A stretch of 64,000 nt of DNA from Saprospiraceae bacterium (lineage in GTDB: Bacteria > Bacteroidota > Bacteroidia > Chitinophagales > Saprospiraceae): the NCBI GenBank assembly GCA_016714985.1, contig JADKBS010000010.1, forward strand, positions 1-64,000, in the 5' to 3' direction. Below are positions 43,195-51,597 of this stretch, one piece after another (the first letter of the stretch is position 1; every line of letters begins with the position of its first letter). Position numbers and translations under genes: made by a program. Under the pieces are notes generated by a model. That model was not told the origin of the DNA and made no database searches. It was given only the letters and a program-made list of their open reading frames with translations.

Positions 43195-46100
43195 TCAATT
43201 CCCCCCTTTTTTCTTGTTCAGTTCTTCCTCCAATTTCTTGATTTGCGCTTCGATGTCTTTTTTGCGCTGCTCAAGTTCTGCAACCTGCTTTTTCTCGGCT
43301 TCCAAACGTTTTCTTTCCTCATCAATCTGAGTAGCAACGTCCTCCTTCACTTTCGTTATCTGGTCGGTTGCCTGCTGCTTGGAAGCAAACACGGCATCGG
43401 CAGCATCTTGTTTGGCTTTGCTTATTTCATCCAATGACTGCTTCCTAGCCTGTTCTGCTTCGGAATTGTACTGCGTCTTTTTATCACTGGTCTCCTTTTG
43501 AATGGCCGCAATGTCGTCCTTGGATTGCTTTCGAGCTGCATCTATATCAGCTTTAGTTTTTGCGTCTGACTCAGCTACTTGCTTTGAGTGTTGCTGAATC
43601 ATGGCATTGGCTTGCTGTTGTGCTTGGGTTATTTGCTTTTGGGCGGTTGCCTCTGCCTCCGCAATCTGGGCGTTTAGCGCATTCAGTTTTTCCTGTTTTT
43701 CTTCTTGGGCCTGTGCAATTGCTTCTTGGGCTTGTTTTTGTGTGGCTGCCACCTCTTTTGCGGCTGTTTCTTTGGCAGTGGCAATCCGCTCTGCGGCATC
43801 CTTGCGGGCATTGAGCACTTCGAGGGCAGAAGCCTCTTTTTGTTTGGTCGAGCCTTCCCTTGCGACCTTGACTTCATTGGCCGATTGCTCCTTGGCAAGG
43901 GCAATTTCCCGTGCCGATGCCTCCCGTGCAGCCGAAACATCACCGGCCAGTTTTTGGCGTTCCGTAGCGGCATTTTCACGGGCCAAGCGCACAGCTTCTG
44001 CTTCTTCTTGCTTTATCTTGGAGATGTTCTCGGTGGCGTTGCGTTTGGCTTCTGCCACCTCGTTGGCCGATTTTTGTTGGGCAAGGGCAGTTTGTTCTTT
44101 TGCCGTTGCAATGTCCTTGGCCGCTTTTTCCTGAGCTGCGGCAACCTCAGCAGCCGCCTTTTCACGGGCAGTACCCACCTCGGCAGCGGTCATCTGTTTA
44201 GCCTGTTTTTCCCGCTCCTTGGCTTCTTGAACCGATTTGGCAGCTTCCTCCTGGATTAGTTTTATGCGGTCTTGGGCGGTGGTTTGGGCTGAAGCAACAT
44301 CGCTCGCATAATCTTTCTTGGCTTCATCGGAGCGTTTTTGAGCATCCTGTACCTGTTGCGCCGCTGTCTTTTGAGCGTTGTTGATTTCCGAGGAGGCCCG
44401 TTCCTTGGCGGCAGCGACCTCTTGGGCAGCCTGTTGCTTTATTTTGTCTTCATTCGTCTTGGCAGCTTCAATGGCTGCCGCCACTTCTTGTTGAATCTTG
44501 GCAAGTTCGGCCTCCGCTGCCTTGCGAGCAACTATTATTTCATCGGCAATCTTTTGCTTTTCTGCATTTGCCCTTGCATGCGCAGCAGCCACTTGTTCTG
44601 CCTCTTGTTTTGAAATCTCTTGAACTTGACGTGCAGCTTCTTCCTTTGCCGCCTTGATTGCCTCCGCCGATTTCTGTTTTTCTGCCGCTGCAAGCTCTCT
44701 TGCCGCCGCAACCTCAACAGCAGCTGCTTGTTTCGTCTTGGCGATTTCTTCTGCGGAACGGGTCTTTTCCTCAGCTACCTGCATTTGGGTTTGGCTTATT
44801 TCGTCCGCTGCTTTCTTTTTTGCAGCTGAGACTTCCAATGCGGCGGTTTCCTTTTGGCGGGCAAGATTTTCCTGCATATTGGCAAGATCCGTGGCATTTT
44901 GTTCCAATATCTTTGATTTCTCCTCCGCTGCTTTCCGGCGGCTTTCTGCCACTTCAAACGCTATTCTCTCTTTTTCAATAACGGCACTTTCCCGTGCCCT
45001 TGCTACCTCTGCAGCTGCATTCTCTTTGGTTTTCAGAATCTCTTCCGAGGCAGTTCGTTTAGTGGTGACGACATCTTCGGTTGTGCGTTCCCGCTCTACC
45101 TTAGCTTGCGTCCTGGCGGTTTCCACGACTTTGGCACTTTCTTCCCGGATCCGTTGCATCTCACCAGCTGAGGTTTCCTTGGCGGAAGCAATTTCATCCG
45201 CATATTGCAGCTTTGCCATTTCCATGGCCTCCTTAGTTTTTCGAATCTCCTCCGCTGCGGCAGCCCTTGCCGCTGCCACCTGCTCTGCTGCCTCCAGTTT
45301 TGACTTTTGGATTTCATCACTGGCACGTTGGCGAGCCTGAACAACGTCTGAGCTGATTTTTTCGATTTCTCCCGAGGCTTTCTCCCTGGAAGCGACCACT
45401 GCAGATGCGCTTTCTTTTTGCGCGGCAGAAACCTCTTCTTGGGAGCGCCTTCTCGCCTCCAATACTTCTTGAGCGTACTTGGTTTTTTCTGCTTGCGCAA
45501 TTTCACGAGCCTGTGCCATTTCGCTCTGAACCTGTGATTTGTACTTTTCGAGGCGGTCATTCTCTGCGGCAATTTCTTGCCGGATGCGTTCCTTGGTACG
45601 GCGAAGCTCGTCGTATAGATCTGCTAATTCTTGGTCATTCAGTTGACTGATGTCAGCGACCCGTTTCACTTGGCCACCGGCACCTGTTTGAGAAATCGGA
45701 CTTCCAGTACTTGTTTTACTGATGGGATCGCCGCCGCCCACTTGCCGCTCATTCCCTACCAATGGTTTGTCATTGACGAGGTCTTTATTCAATTTTTGAT
45801 AGAAACAACTTGCTAAGCCTTGAAATTCCGATTGTCGGTTGGTATTCACCGTGAACTTTAGCATTTGGTTCTTCACATTGTTCTTGATGAACACGGTTGT
45901 CATTACACTTTCAGAGAACCATTGGATGGATGCCAAGTCAAGGGCAAGCGTGTTTTGGTGAGTTGGTGTACCGCCGTCCTTTGCCATTTCCCCCATTTCG
46001 ACGAATCGGAAGCTGCGACGGGTATTTTTGTCATCTATGAAAATAAGTTCGTCGTTTTGGTTGAAAATCTCCCCCCCCTTGGAGTACACCCTTGCAAAAA

Positions 46101-46299
46101 TACCACTGCGTTCGTTCCGAAAATCTAGGCTGTAGGTATAAGTGCCACGAACAATGATTACTTCGGAAATCGTCTTGAGCAGTTGTGTTCCGCCCACGAC
46201 TTTGTCCTCCACCAATTTGGACTCACAATTTTGCGAATGAAGGGATGACGCTGAAATGATAAGGATTGCCGATAGCAGGGCGGCTTTAAGTCGCTGCAT
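43195..46299 (-). CDS. Giant secreted coiled-coil protein, 1034 aa
   Basis: Signal peptide (RLKAALLSAILIISASSLHS) followed by a ~190-residue beta-rich N-terminal domain (VEDKVVGGTQLLKTISEVII; FMTTVFIKNN-like strands) and then about 780 residues of continuous coiled coil rich in Ala, Glu and Lys. Many segments repeat every ~11 residues around KxxAAxEVAAA, e.g. AKTKQAAAVEVAAARELAAA and DEIIVARKAAEAELAKIQ. The end is strongly charged (EAQIKKLEEELNKKKGGN). There is no T9SS tail, so a periplasmic filament or envelope spacer is likely. The ATG at 46299 gives the signal peptide; the longer frame does not. Confidence 0.75.
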   Translation of the reverse strand: MQRLKAALLSAILIISASSLHSQNCESKLVEDKVVGGTQLLKTISEVIIVRGTYTYSLDFRNERSGIFARVYSKGGEIFNQNDELIFIDDKNTRRSFRFVEMGEMAKDGGTPTHQNTLALDLASIQWFSESVMTTVFIKNNVKNQMLKFTVNTNRQSEFQGLASCFYQKLNKDLVNDKPLVGNERQVGGGDPISKTSTGSPISQTGAGGQVKRVADISQLNDQELADLYDELRRTKERIRQEIAAENDRLEKYKSQVQSEMAQAREIAQAEKTKYAQEVLEARRRSQEEVSAAQKESASAVVASREKASGEIEKISSDVVQARQRASDEIQKSKLEAAEQVAAARAAAAEEIRKTKEAMEMAKLQYADEIASAKETSAGEMQRIREESAKVVETARTQAKVERERTTEDVVTTKRTASEEILKTKENAAAEVARARESAVIEKERIAFEVAESRRKAAEEKSKILEQNATDLANMQENLARQKETAALEVSAAKKKAADEISQTQMQVAEEKTRSAEEIAKTKQAAAVEVAAARELAAAEKQKSAEAIKAAKEEAARQVQEISKQEAEQVAAAHARANAEKQKIADEIIVARKAAEAELAKIQQEVAAAIEAAKTNEDKIKQQAAQEVAAAKERASSEINNAQKTAAQQVQDAQKRSDEAKKDYASDVASAQTTAQDRIKLIQEEAAKSVQEAKEREKQAKQMTAAEVGTAREKAAAEVAAAQEKAAKDIATAKEQTALAQQKSANEVAEAKRNATENISKIKQEEAEAVRLARENAATERQKLAGDVSAAREASAREIALAKEQSANEVKVAREGSTKQKEASALEVLNARKDAAERIATAKETAAKEVAATQKQAQEAIAQAQEEKQEKLNALNAQIAEAEATAQKQITQAQQQANAMIQQHSKQVAESDAKTKADIDAARKQSKDDIAAIQKETSDKKTQYNSEAEQARKQSLDEISKAKQDAADAVFASKQQATDQITKVKEDVATQIDEERKRLEAEKKQVAELEQRKKDIEAQIKKLEEELNKKKGGN

Positions 46300-46445
46300 A
46301 GTTTTATGATTTACAAACCAAGGTAAACAAGTCATTGGAATAAAGAACGGTAACCCGTTTTTTTTTATTTGCGGTACTCAAAATCAAGTACAGAATAGCC
46401 ATAAGTAACCCCACCTATCATGAACTACGTGTCCAAACAAGGTAC

Positions 46446-46823
46446 TCAGCTTTGATTTTGGTAGGCTACCAAACCTGCCAGCAGCATTTTGGCAGCAGCG
46501 GGGTTTGTAGCGAGCGGCACATTATACACATCACATAGGCGCATGAGCATTTGCACATCTGGTTCGTGGGGGTGTTTGCCTAATGGGTCACGGAAAAAAA
46601 TGACCCCATCGAGCTTACCCTCAGCTACCATTGCCCCGATTTGGGCATCTCCGCCCTTTGGGCCGGATAGCAGACGCTCCACGTCAATACCAGCACTCTC
46701 AATATGGCCGCCGGTAGTACCTGTGGCATACAAGGTGGCACCCGTCAATACATCCCTATTTTGTAGCACAAAGGCAACCATTTCGGGTTTTTTGCCATCG
46801 TGGGCAATCAGTGCAAGTTTCAT
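46446..46823 (-). CDS. mgsA: Methylglyoxal synthase
   Basis: 125 aa. Converts dihydroxyacetone phosphate to methylglyoxal and phosphate. It shows the whole MgsA core: LIAHDGKKPEMVAFV, LYATGTTGG, the catalytic GPKGGDAQIGAMV with Asp59, DGVIFFRDPLGKHPHEPDVQ, and LMRLCDVYNVPLATNPAAA. The length is typical of the short bacterial form. Cytosolic. Monocistronic, with no regulatory element recognised. Confidence 0.95.
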   Translation of the reverse strand: MKLALIAHDGKKPEMVAFVLQNRDVLTGATLYATGTTGGHIESAGIDVERLLSGPKGGDAQIGAMVAEGKLDGVIFFRDPLGKHPHEPDVQMLMRLCDVYNVPLATNPAAAKMLLAGLVAYQNQS

Positions 46824-47130
46824 TAAGCAGATATAATATGAAAAAAATTAAAAATTGAGCCATGCCTCAAAAACATTCCTAAGGCAGTATTCAGGAATTT
46901 TGTTCGAAGGCTTGACTCTTGATTTTTTTTGCTGCACCTTGCATAAAATTAAGTTGAGACCAGCAAAGCTAATTTCATAGCTAAGATTTTGGTCACAATT
47001 TCCAAATTTTTCCTCCCTTTTTATCGAACATCCGTAACCCAATCCATGTTGGCACGTCTAAGCATTCACTAAAGGCACTCATTGTGAAACACATTTCAGA
47101 TGAACTGCCGAAAAACCATTTTGTAAGCCC
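46824..47130. other. Gap upstream of mgsA
   Basis: About 300 bp of AT-rich sequence with no convincing gene. It should contain the minus-strand promoter of mgsA and that of the small plus-strand gene at 47131. A 64-aa minus-strand frame here has no coding character. Confidence 0.4.
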
Positions 47131-47310
47131 ATGAAGAAGTTTATAGAACTAATCCGAACGAAAGAGCGGGAAGAAAAAACCCTTCCCAACAACAAAAAAA
47201 CAAGCTTGAAAGAGGAAAAACCATCCATCCAAGTTCAGGCTCCCACCCACGCTAATGAACAGCAAAACGACCTGTTTTGGGACGACTACAGCGATGTTGG
47301 TTACTGCTAG
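47131..47310 (+). CDS. Small protein, 59 aa
   Basis: ATG at 47131: MKKFIELIRTKEREEKTLPN, then a Lys/Gln-rich middle and an acidic, aromatic end (LFWDDYSDVGYC). No family. An N-terminal amphipathic helix plus an acidic tail suggests a small binding or membrane-associated peptide. It converges on the DUF4153 gene. Confidence 0.4.
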   Translation: MKKFIELIRTKEREEKTLPNNKKTSLKEEKPSIQVQAPTHANEQQNDLFWDDYSDVGYC

Positions 47311-47371
47311 ACCGTTTTTTGTTTTACCATTTTTGCGAACCTATTCCTTTCATTGGTGATTTTGCCGATGT

Positions 47372-49161
47372 TCAATCCTTATCTCGTAGCATTACTTGTC
47401 CCCTGTATTCTGTCAACTGCGGGGTTTCGCTGTTCATATACGCCAGATTTGATGGATGGAACAGCGCCTCCCTACCCTGCCCGCTGACCCGGTACACTGC
47501 CAACGAATCTGGTTGTTCGGTGGAATTGCAAGCGCCCCTATCTTTCAACAGCACCAGAAGCGGCTGAAAATCAAAACTGTCCTTCGCCTCACCGGCCACA
47601 TAATACTGTAGGCCGTTGCCACTTTTCATAATGGTAAAGCCAGTGAAAACATTGTCGGGTTTGCTCCAACCTGAGCTATAGACATCGTAGGCAATTTCAA
47701 ACCCCTTTACGTCCAGTTCCCGCTGGTTTTCTTCTTTAAACACCACATAGCACTGGTTAGCGCTGGCTGTGAAACTTGTAACACCAATTTGTGAAAGCAG
47801 CTTTTCGGTCGCTTGCCAATCGGGCACCGAGTCTTTCGGGAGGCCAAACATGGGCGCCACTTCCTCAAAACAGTCGTTCCTGCTAAGGTATTCAATCCCG
47901 CCCCTCACCAGTTCTACATCCTTTTGCGACAGGGAATCAGCAGCGGGTACGATTTTACCTTCTTTCAACATGTTGTTTTTTTCCAAAACGGCCAATAGCC
48001 TGCTTTTTTGGCTCCGCTCGGAGGCACGGAAAGCACTGAAAGGCCCAACAACGGTCAACAAGGAAAAAAAGGCAAGACTGATAGGTATGAACTTGATATT
48101 GTCTTTTTTGGAAAAGATGAAATACAGTGACATGAGCAGCAGCCAAACACCTGAAGTGGCAACAACATAGCGGGCTTCCGTCACACCATAGTCGCTGATG
48201 CGACGGCCAATGGCCACGAATAGCAGAACGACCATTGGTAACAATACAAAGAAAAACCAGCGCTTGTAGGCTTTCACCAATTGGCTGTCGTCGTATTTGA
48301 CGAGCAAGTAGTTGAGCAGGTAAGTGAAAATGCCTGCCACAGAGAAACCAAGCACTAACTTGCCCACCCAGCCTTGCGGCAACTCCCAGGTAACCAATAT
48401 TTTCATGGAGAAAGCATAGAGTATTAGGAAGTAAATAAGGGCGATTGGGATGAGAATGAACTTCGTCAGGTTCTTGAACGAGGCGGTATAGTGACCTGTG
48501 GCCTCCATTGCTTGATGTTCAGCAACATCCGCCGAAAAATCGAATTGCCTTGGGAAATGCGCCAAGAAATAAGCCGTATTGAAAACGCCTGCTAGGATGA
48601 AGAACAAGTGCCCATAGATTTTCCATCAATATTAAGGTTAAAAAGCTCATTAACAGCTAAAATGGCGATGGAAAGTCCGGCAAAAATGACCCCACTGTAG
48701 AACGCCCCAACCATGAAATTGCCAAATAGCCGCTTGTTGTACTCCCAAAAATCCTCCACTGAAGCGCGGTCTAAGTAAGGAATGAACGCCACGCCGAGAT
48801 GCGCCGCAAGGTTGAGGCCAATGAATCGGACGACGGTGTTGTCGTTGTCAAAATCTACCCACTGTAGGGAAAAATAATATAGGACGACCAATCCAAGCGC
48901 CAAGAGGTGGGATACCAATAACAGTGGCAGCTTCAACTGCCACTTCTCAACGACCAAGGCTGCACACAGAAAGCTCGAAAGGCCAAGCGAACAGGTAATC
49001 GCTAATTTGCCAAATTCTTCTTGCGCATTGTTGGCGTAATCAGCTTCAAGTAAGGAAATCATGGTAATTGTGCCCACTATGGCAGCCAGCATGACCAAGG
49101 GGAACCGTTTCAGTACCTCCACGAAGGCACTGGCGAGGAAGGGAATGGTAGGAAGTTTCAT
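47372..49161 (-). CDS. DUF4153 membrane protein, one frameshift
   Basis: About 596 aa after joining two frames. The N terminus (FVEVLKRFPLVMLAAIVGTI) and the following series of about ten TM helices match the Bacteroidota DUF4153 family, with a soluble C-terminal domain of about 200 residues (AADSLSQKDVELVRGGIEYL; FEVAPMFGL-like segment; NVFTGFTIMKSGNGLQYYVA). The break lies at a T4 run (48618-48621 in plus-strand view); one more base gives LNIDGKIYGHLFFILAGVFN across the junction. Function unknown. Confidence 0.85.
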
Positions 49162-49399
49162 TTGATGTTTTTTCGTTAAAAGCGCATAATTGGCCGAAAG
49201 TTACACAGGTTTTGCAGTTATCCTAAAGCTATGGTTTTCAAATGCTTGGAGAAGGCACTCAAGCATTTTTCTCAATATCGGGCAGGATTGGTAATTTTGC
49301 AGCTGCTTGAGACGTAAGACAGAAGCCTCCGGCTTTAGTATGGCATCAACTTCAACCAAAAGCCCAGCATTTGTCTTAAAATGTCTCCTTTAAACAAAC

Positions 49400-50479
49400 A
49401 TGAGACAACTTCTGACCATCTGCGCATTTCTTGCGCTCGCCTTGTCGCTTGGTGCACAAAACGACACCACCATCTATAAAATAGTGGATGAAGCCGCCCG
49501 TTTCCCTGGGTGCGAGTCGCTCGACACCACAATTGATGTGAAAAACCTTTGCTCCCAGCGGTCCTTATTGCTTTTTTTCAACCAAAACATCAACTACCCC
49601 CTACCAGCCCGTGACCAGAACATCGAAGGCACGGTGGCACTTTCTTTTGTGGTGGAGAAAGATGGCACCATTTCAAACATAAGGGTCGTTAAGGACATAG
49701 GCGGTGGCTGCGGCGAAGAAGCCCTACGAGTGGCTTCCGGCATGAATGAGGCCTTGAAACAGGCCAAGCTCGCTTGGACGCCCGGCAAGATGAAGGGCAA
49801 AACCGTGCGCACCCAGGTGAACTTGCCCATCAAGTTCAAGTTGACCGAACCCGATGATTTTGTGATGGTCGGCAGGGACTCGGTTTGGATTACCGTTGAC
49901 GACTCGCTGGCATACAAGCCAGGACTAGCTGCCATGGAACAGTTTTTTGCGAAGCAACTGAAATACCCTGCACAGTTCAAGGACAGTTGCATCATCGGCA
50001 CGATGGACATGACCCTGCTCGCGCGCCCCGATGGCAGCGTACTGGTGCTCGACCTCAGCGACTATTGGAACCTCGGCAATGAGTTCCGCTGGGAGGCCGT
50101 CAAAACGGCAACCGCCACTTGGGGACAATGGCAACCCGCCACCCGCAAAGGCCGCCAAGTGCCTTCCTCTGTGGAGATTACCGTGAAGTTCAGCCCCGCA
50201 GCCGGCAAATGCCCTCAAGCCGTAGCCAAGTACGATGAAGCAGTTAAGCTAGCCGAAGCAGGCAGCGCCCTCTACAACGAGGGCAAGCATGAGGAGGGTG
50301 TGGCCAAACTGACCGAGGCTTTGGCACTCTTCCCTAGCAACGCCAACTTCCTTTACCTGCGTGGACAAGCCTACATGAACATGGACCGCATGACCGAGGC
50401 ATGTGAGGACTTCAAAAAGGTACGTGCTACCGTCTATCTTGACGTAGTGGAAAAGCTGGTGCCACTTATTTGTAAGTGA
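49400..50479 (+). CDS. Protein with two TonB-C domains and TPR
   Basis: 359 aa with a signal peptide (QLLTICAFLALALSLGAQND). Two TonB C-terminal-like domains: the first at about 60-150 (INYPLPARDQNIEGTVALSF and VVEKDGTISNIRVVKDIGGG), the second at about 180-270 (LKYPAQFKDSCIIGTMDMTL). A C-terminal TPR pair follows (AEAGSALYNEGKHEEGVAKL; FLYLRGQAYMNMDRMTEACE). There is no N-terminal TM anchor beyond the signal, so it is periplasmic and not a classical TonB. A role in envelope energy transduction or assembly is inferred. Confidence 0.75.
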   Translation: MRQLLTICAFLALALSLGAQNDTTIYKIVDEAARFPGCESLDTTIDVKNLCSQRSLLLFFNQNINYPLPARDQNIEGTVALSFVVEKDGTISNIRVVKDIGGGCGEEALRVASGMNEALKQAKLAWTPGKMKGKTVRTQVNLPIKFKLTEPDDFVMVGRDSVWITVDDSLAYKPGLAAMEQFFAKQLKYPAQFKDSCIIGTMDMTLLARPDGSVLVLDLSDYWNLGNEFRWEAVKTATATWGQWQPATRKGRQVPSSVEITVKFSPAAGKCPQAVAKYDEAVKLAEAGSALYNEGKHEEGVAKLTEALALFPSNANFLYLRGQAYMNMDRMTEACEDFKKVRATVYLDVVEKLVPLICK

Positions 50480-50576
50480 TTTTACATTGTTGGATTGTTA
50501 TGATTGTTGGATTGTTAGCTGGGCCCTGAAAATGTTTTTCGACAATCCAACAATCATAACAATTTAGCAATCAAAC
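50480..50576. repeat. Inverted array of the GTTGGATTGTTATGATT word
   Basis: TTGGATTGTTATGATTGTTGG on the left and its near reverse complement (CAATCCAACAATCATAACAA) on the right enclose about 35 bp. It acts as a likely terminator downstream of the TPR protein. Confidence 0.7.
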
Positions 50577-50665
50577 AATTAATTTATTCCCACCCCCATA
50601 AAACAAATGCCCCTACCTCTATCGTTTTGGGCCAGACAATTCATTTTGAAACAAAATCTTATTTG

Positions 50666-51490
50666 ATGCGCATCCAGTTATTGGCTATTGGGCTTTTCAC
50701 TATTTTTTCATCCATCGAAATATCAGCGCAAAAGGATACCATCCCCGCTGCGGACTTTACCATCAAAGGCGCTGCCATTGGCATCAGCGCGCCGGAAATG
50801 ATTGACCAAATGATGGTTACCATGCCCGGCCTCGGCAGCAATGCCAAATCAATGATGAGCGAACAGAGCATAAAGACCTATCTGATGACTCCCCGAAAAG
50901 TCGGCGAGCGAGGCACCCTTACCAGCTATATTCTTTCGGCCTGTATGGAGTTCTACACCAATTACAAGAAGAACTACAAGGTCAACCTCAGTCCTGATTT
51001 TGTGGCGCTCAGCCTCGTAAAGGAAGGCAAGCCCGACATCAAGAACGGTCTCCGGTTCTTGGTAACGGATGGCACGGTCAGCGCCGACGCTGTGCCTTAC
51101 GACTCGCCGAAAATACCCAACACGATTGGCACCTCCGACCGCTACCGCATTGCCAACTACCTCCAGCTTTTCAAGGAGACCCATCGGGAATCCCAAAAAG
51201 TGTTCGAGGTGCAAAAGGCGCTGATGCGTGGCAACCCAGTCATTGTGGAGATGAACGTGCCAAGGTCGTTTGAAAAAGTGAGCAACACCCGGTTCTGGTC
51301 GTCCATAGGGGAGAAAGAGGAGCAAATCCTGCTGCCGTTCATGATTGTAGGCTACAACTTGGAGTTAGAAGCCTTCGAAGTGCTCAGTTCGTGGGGAACC
51401 GAATGGGGCAGCAACGGCTACCTTTGGGTGGACTTTGACGATTTTGGGGAGCTGGCGCAAAATGGGTACGTGCTGGTCCCAACACCTTAG
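50666..51490 (+). CDS. Papain-fold (C1-like) secreted protein without catalytic residues
   Basis: 274 aa from the Met at 50666, with a signal peptide (MRIQLLAIGLFTIFSSIEIS). The C-terminal end has the signature of family C1 proteases (LPFMIVGYNLELEAFEVLSS; WGTEWGSNGYLWVDFDDFGE), yet the His of HAMxxVGY is Leu and the Asn of NSWG is Ser. At the place of the active Cys the sequence is GERGTLTSYILSACMEFY, with no Cys after the glycine. So all three catalytic positions seem lost and a binding or scaffold role is likely. Confidence 0.7.
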   Translation: MRIQLLAIGLFTIFSSIEISAQKDTIPAADFTIKGAAIGISAPEMIDQMMVTMPGLGSNAKSMMSEQSIKTYLMTPRKVGERGTLTSYILSACMEFYTNYKKNYKVNLSPDFVALSLVKEGKPDIKNGLRFLVTDGTVSADAVPYDSPKIPNTIGTSDRYRIANYLQLFKETHRESQKVFEVQKALMRGNPVIVEMNVPRSFEKVSNTRFWSSIGEKEEQILLPFMIVGYNLELEAFEVLSSWGTEWGSNGYLWVDFDDFGELAQNGYVLVPTP

Positions 51491-51597
51491 TATTTTTCTT
51501 TCAGGCTGCCGCCCGAAAGTACAAAAAATGGCCTTGTTAATGCGCAATTCGGAACAGTGCCTCGCAGTTTTGTAACAAAATCTAAACTGATTGTACC

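Noticed and set aside
44654..45340. Ala/Ser-rich plus-strand frame of 228 codons in the coiled-coil gene
   Set aside because: Produced by the repetitive Ala/Glu/Lys codons of the opposite strand.
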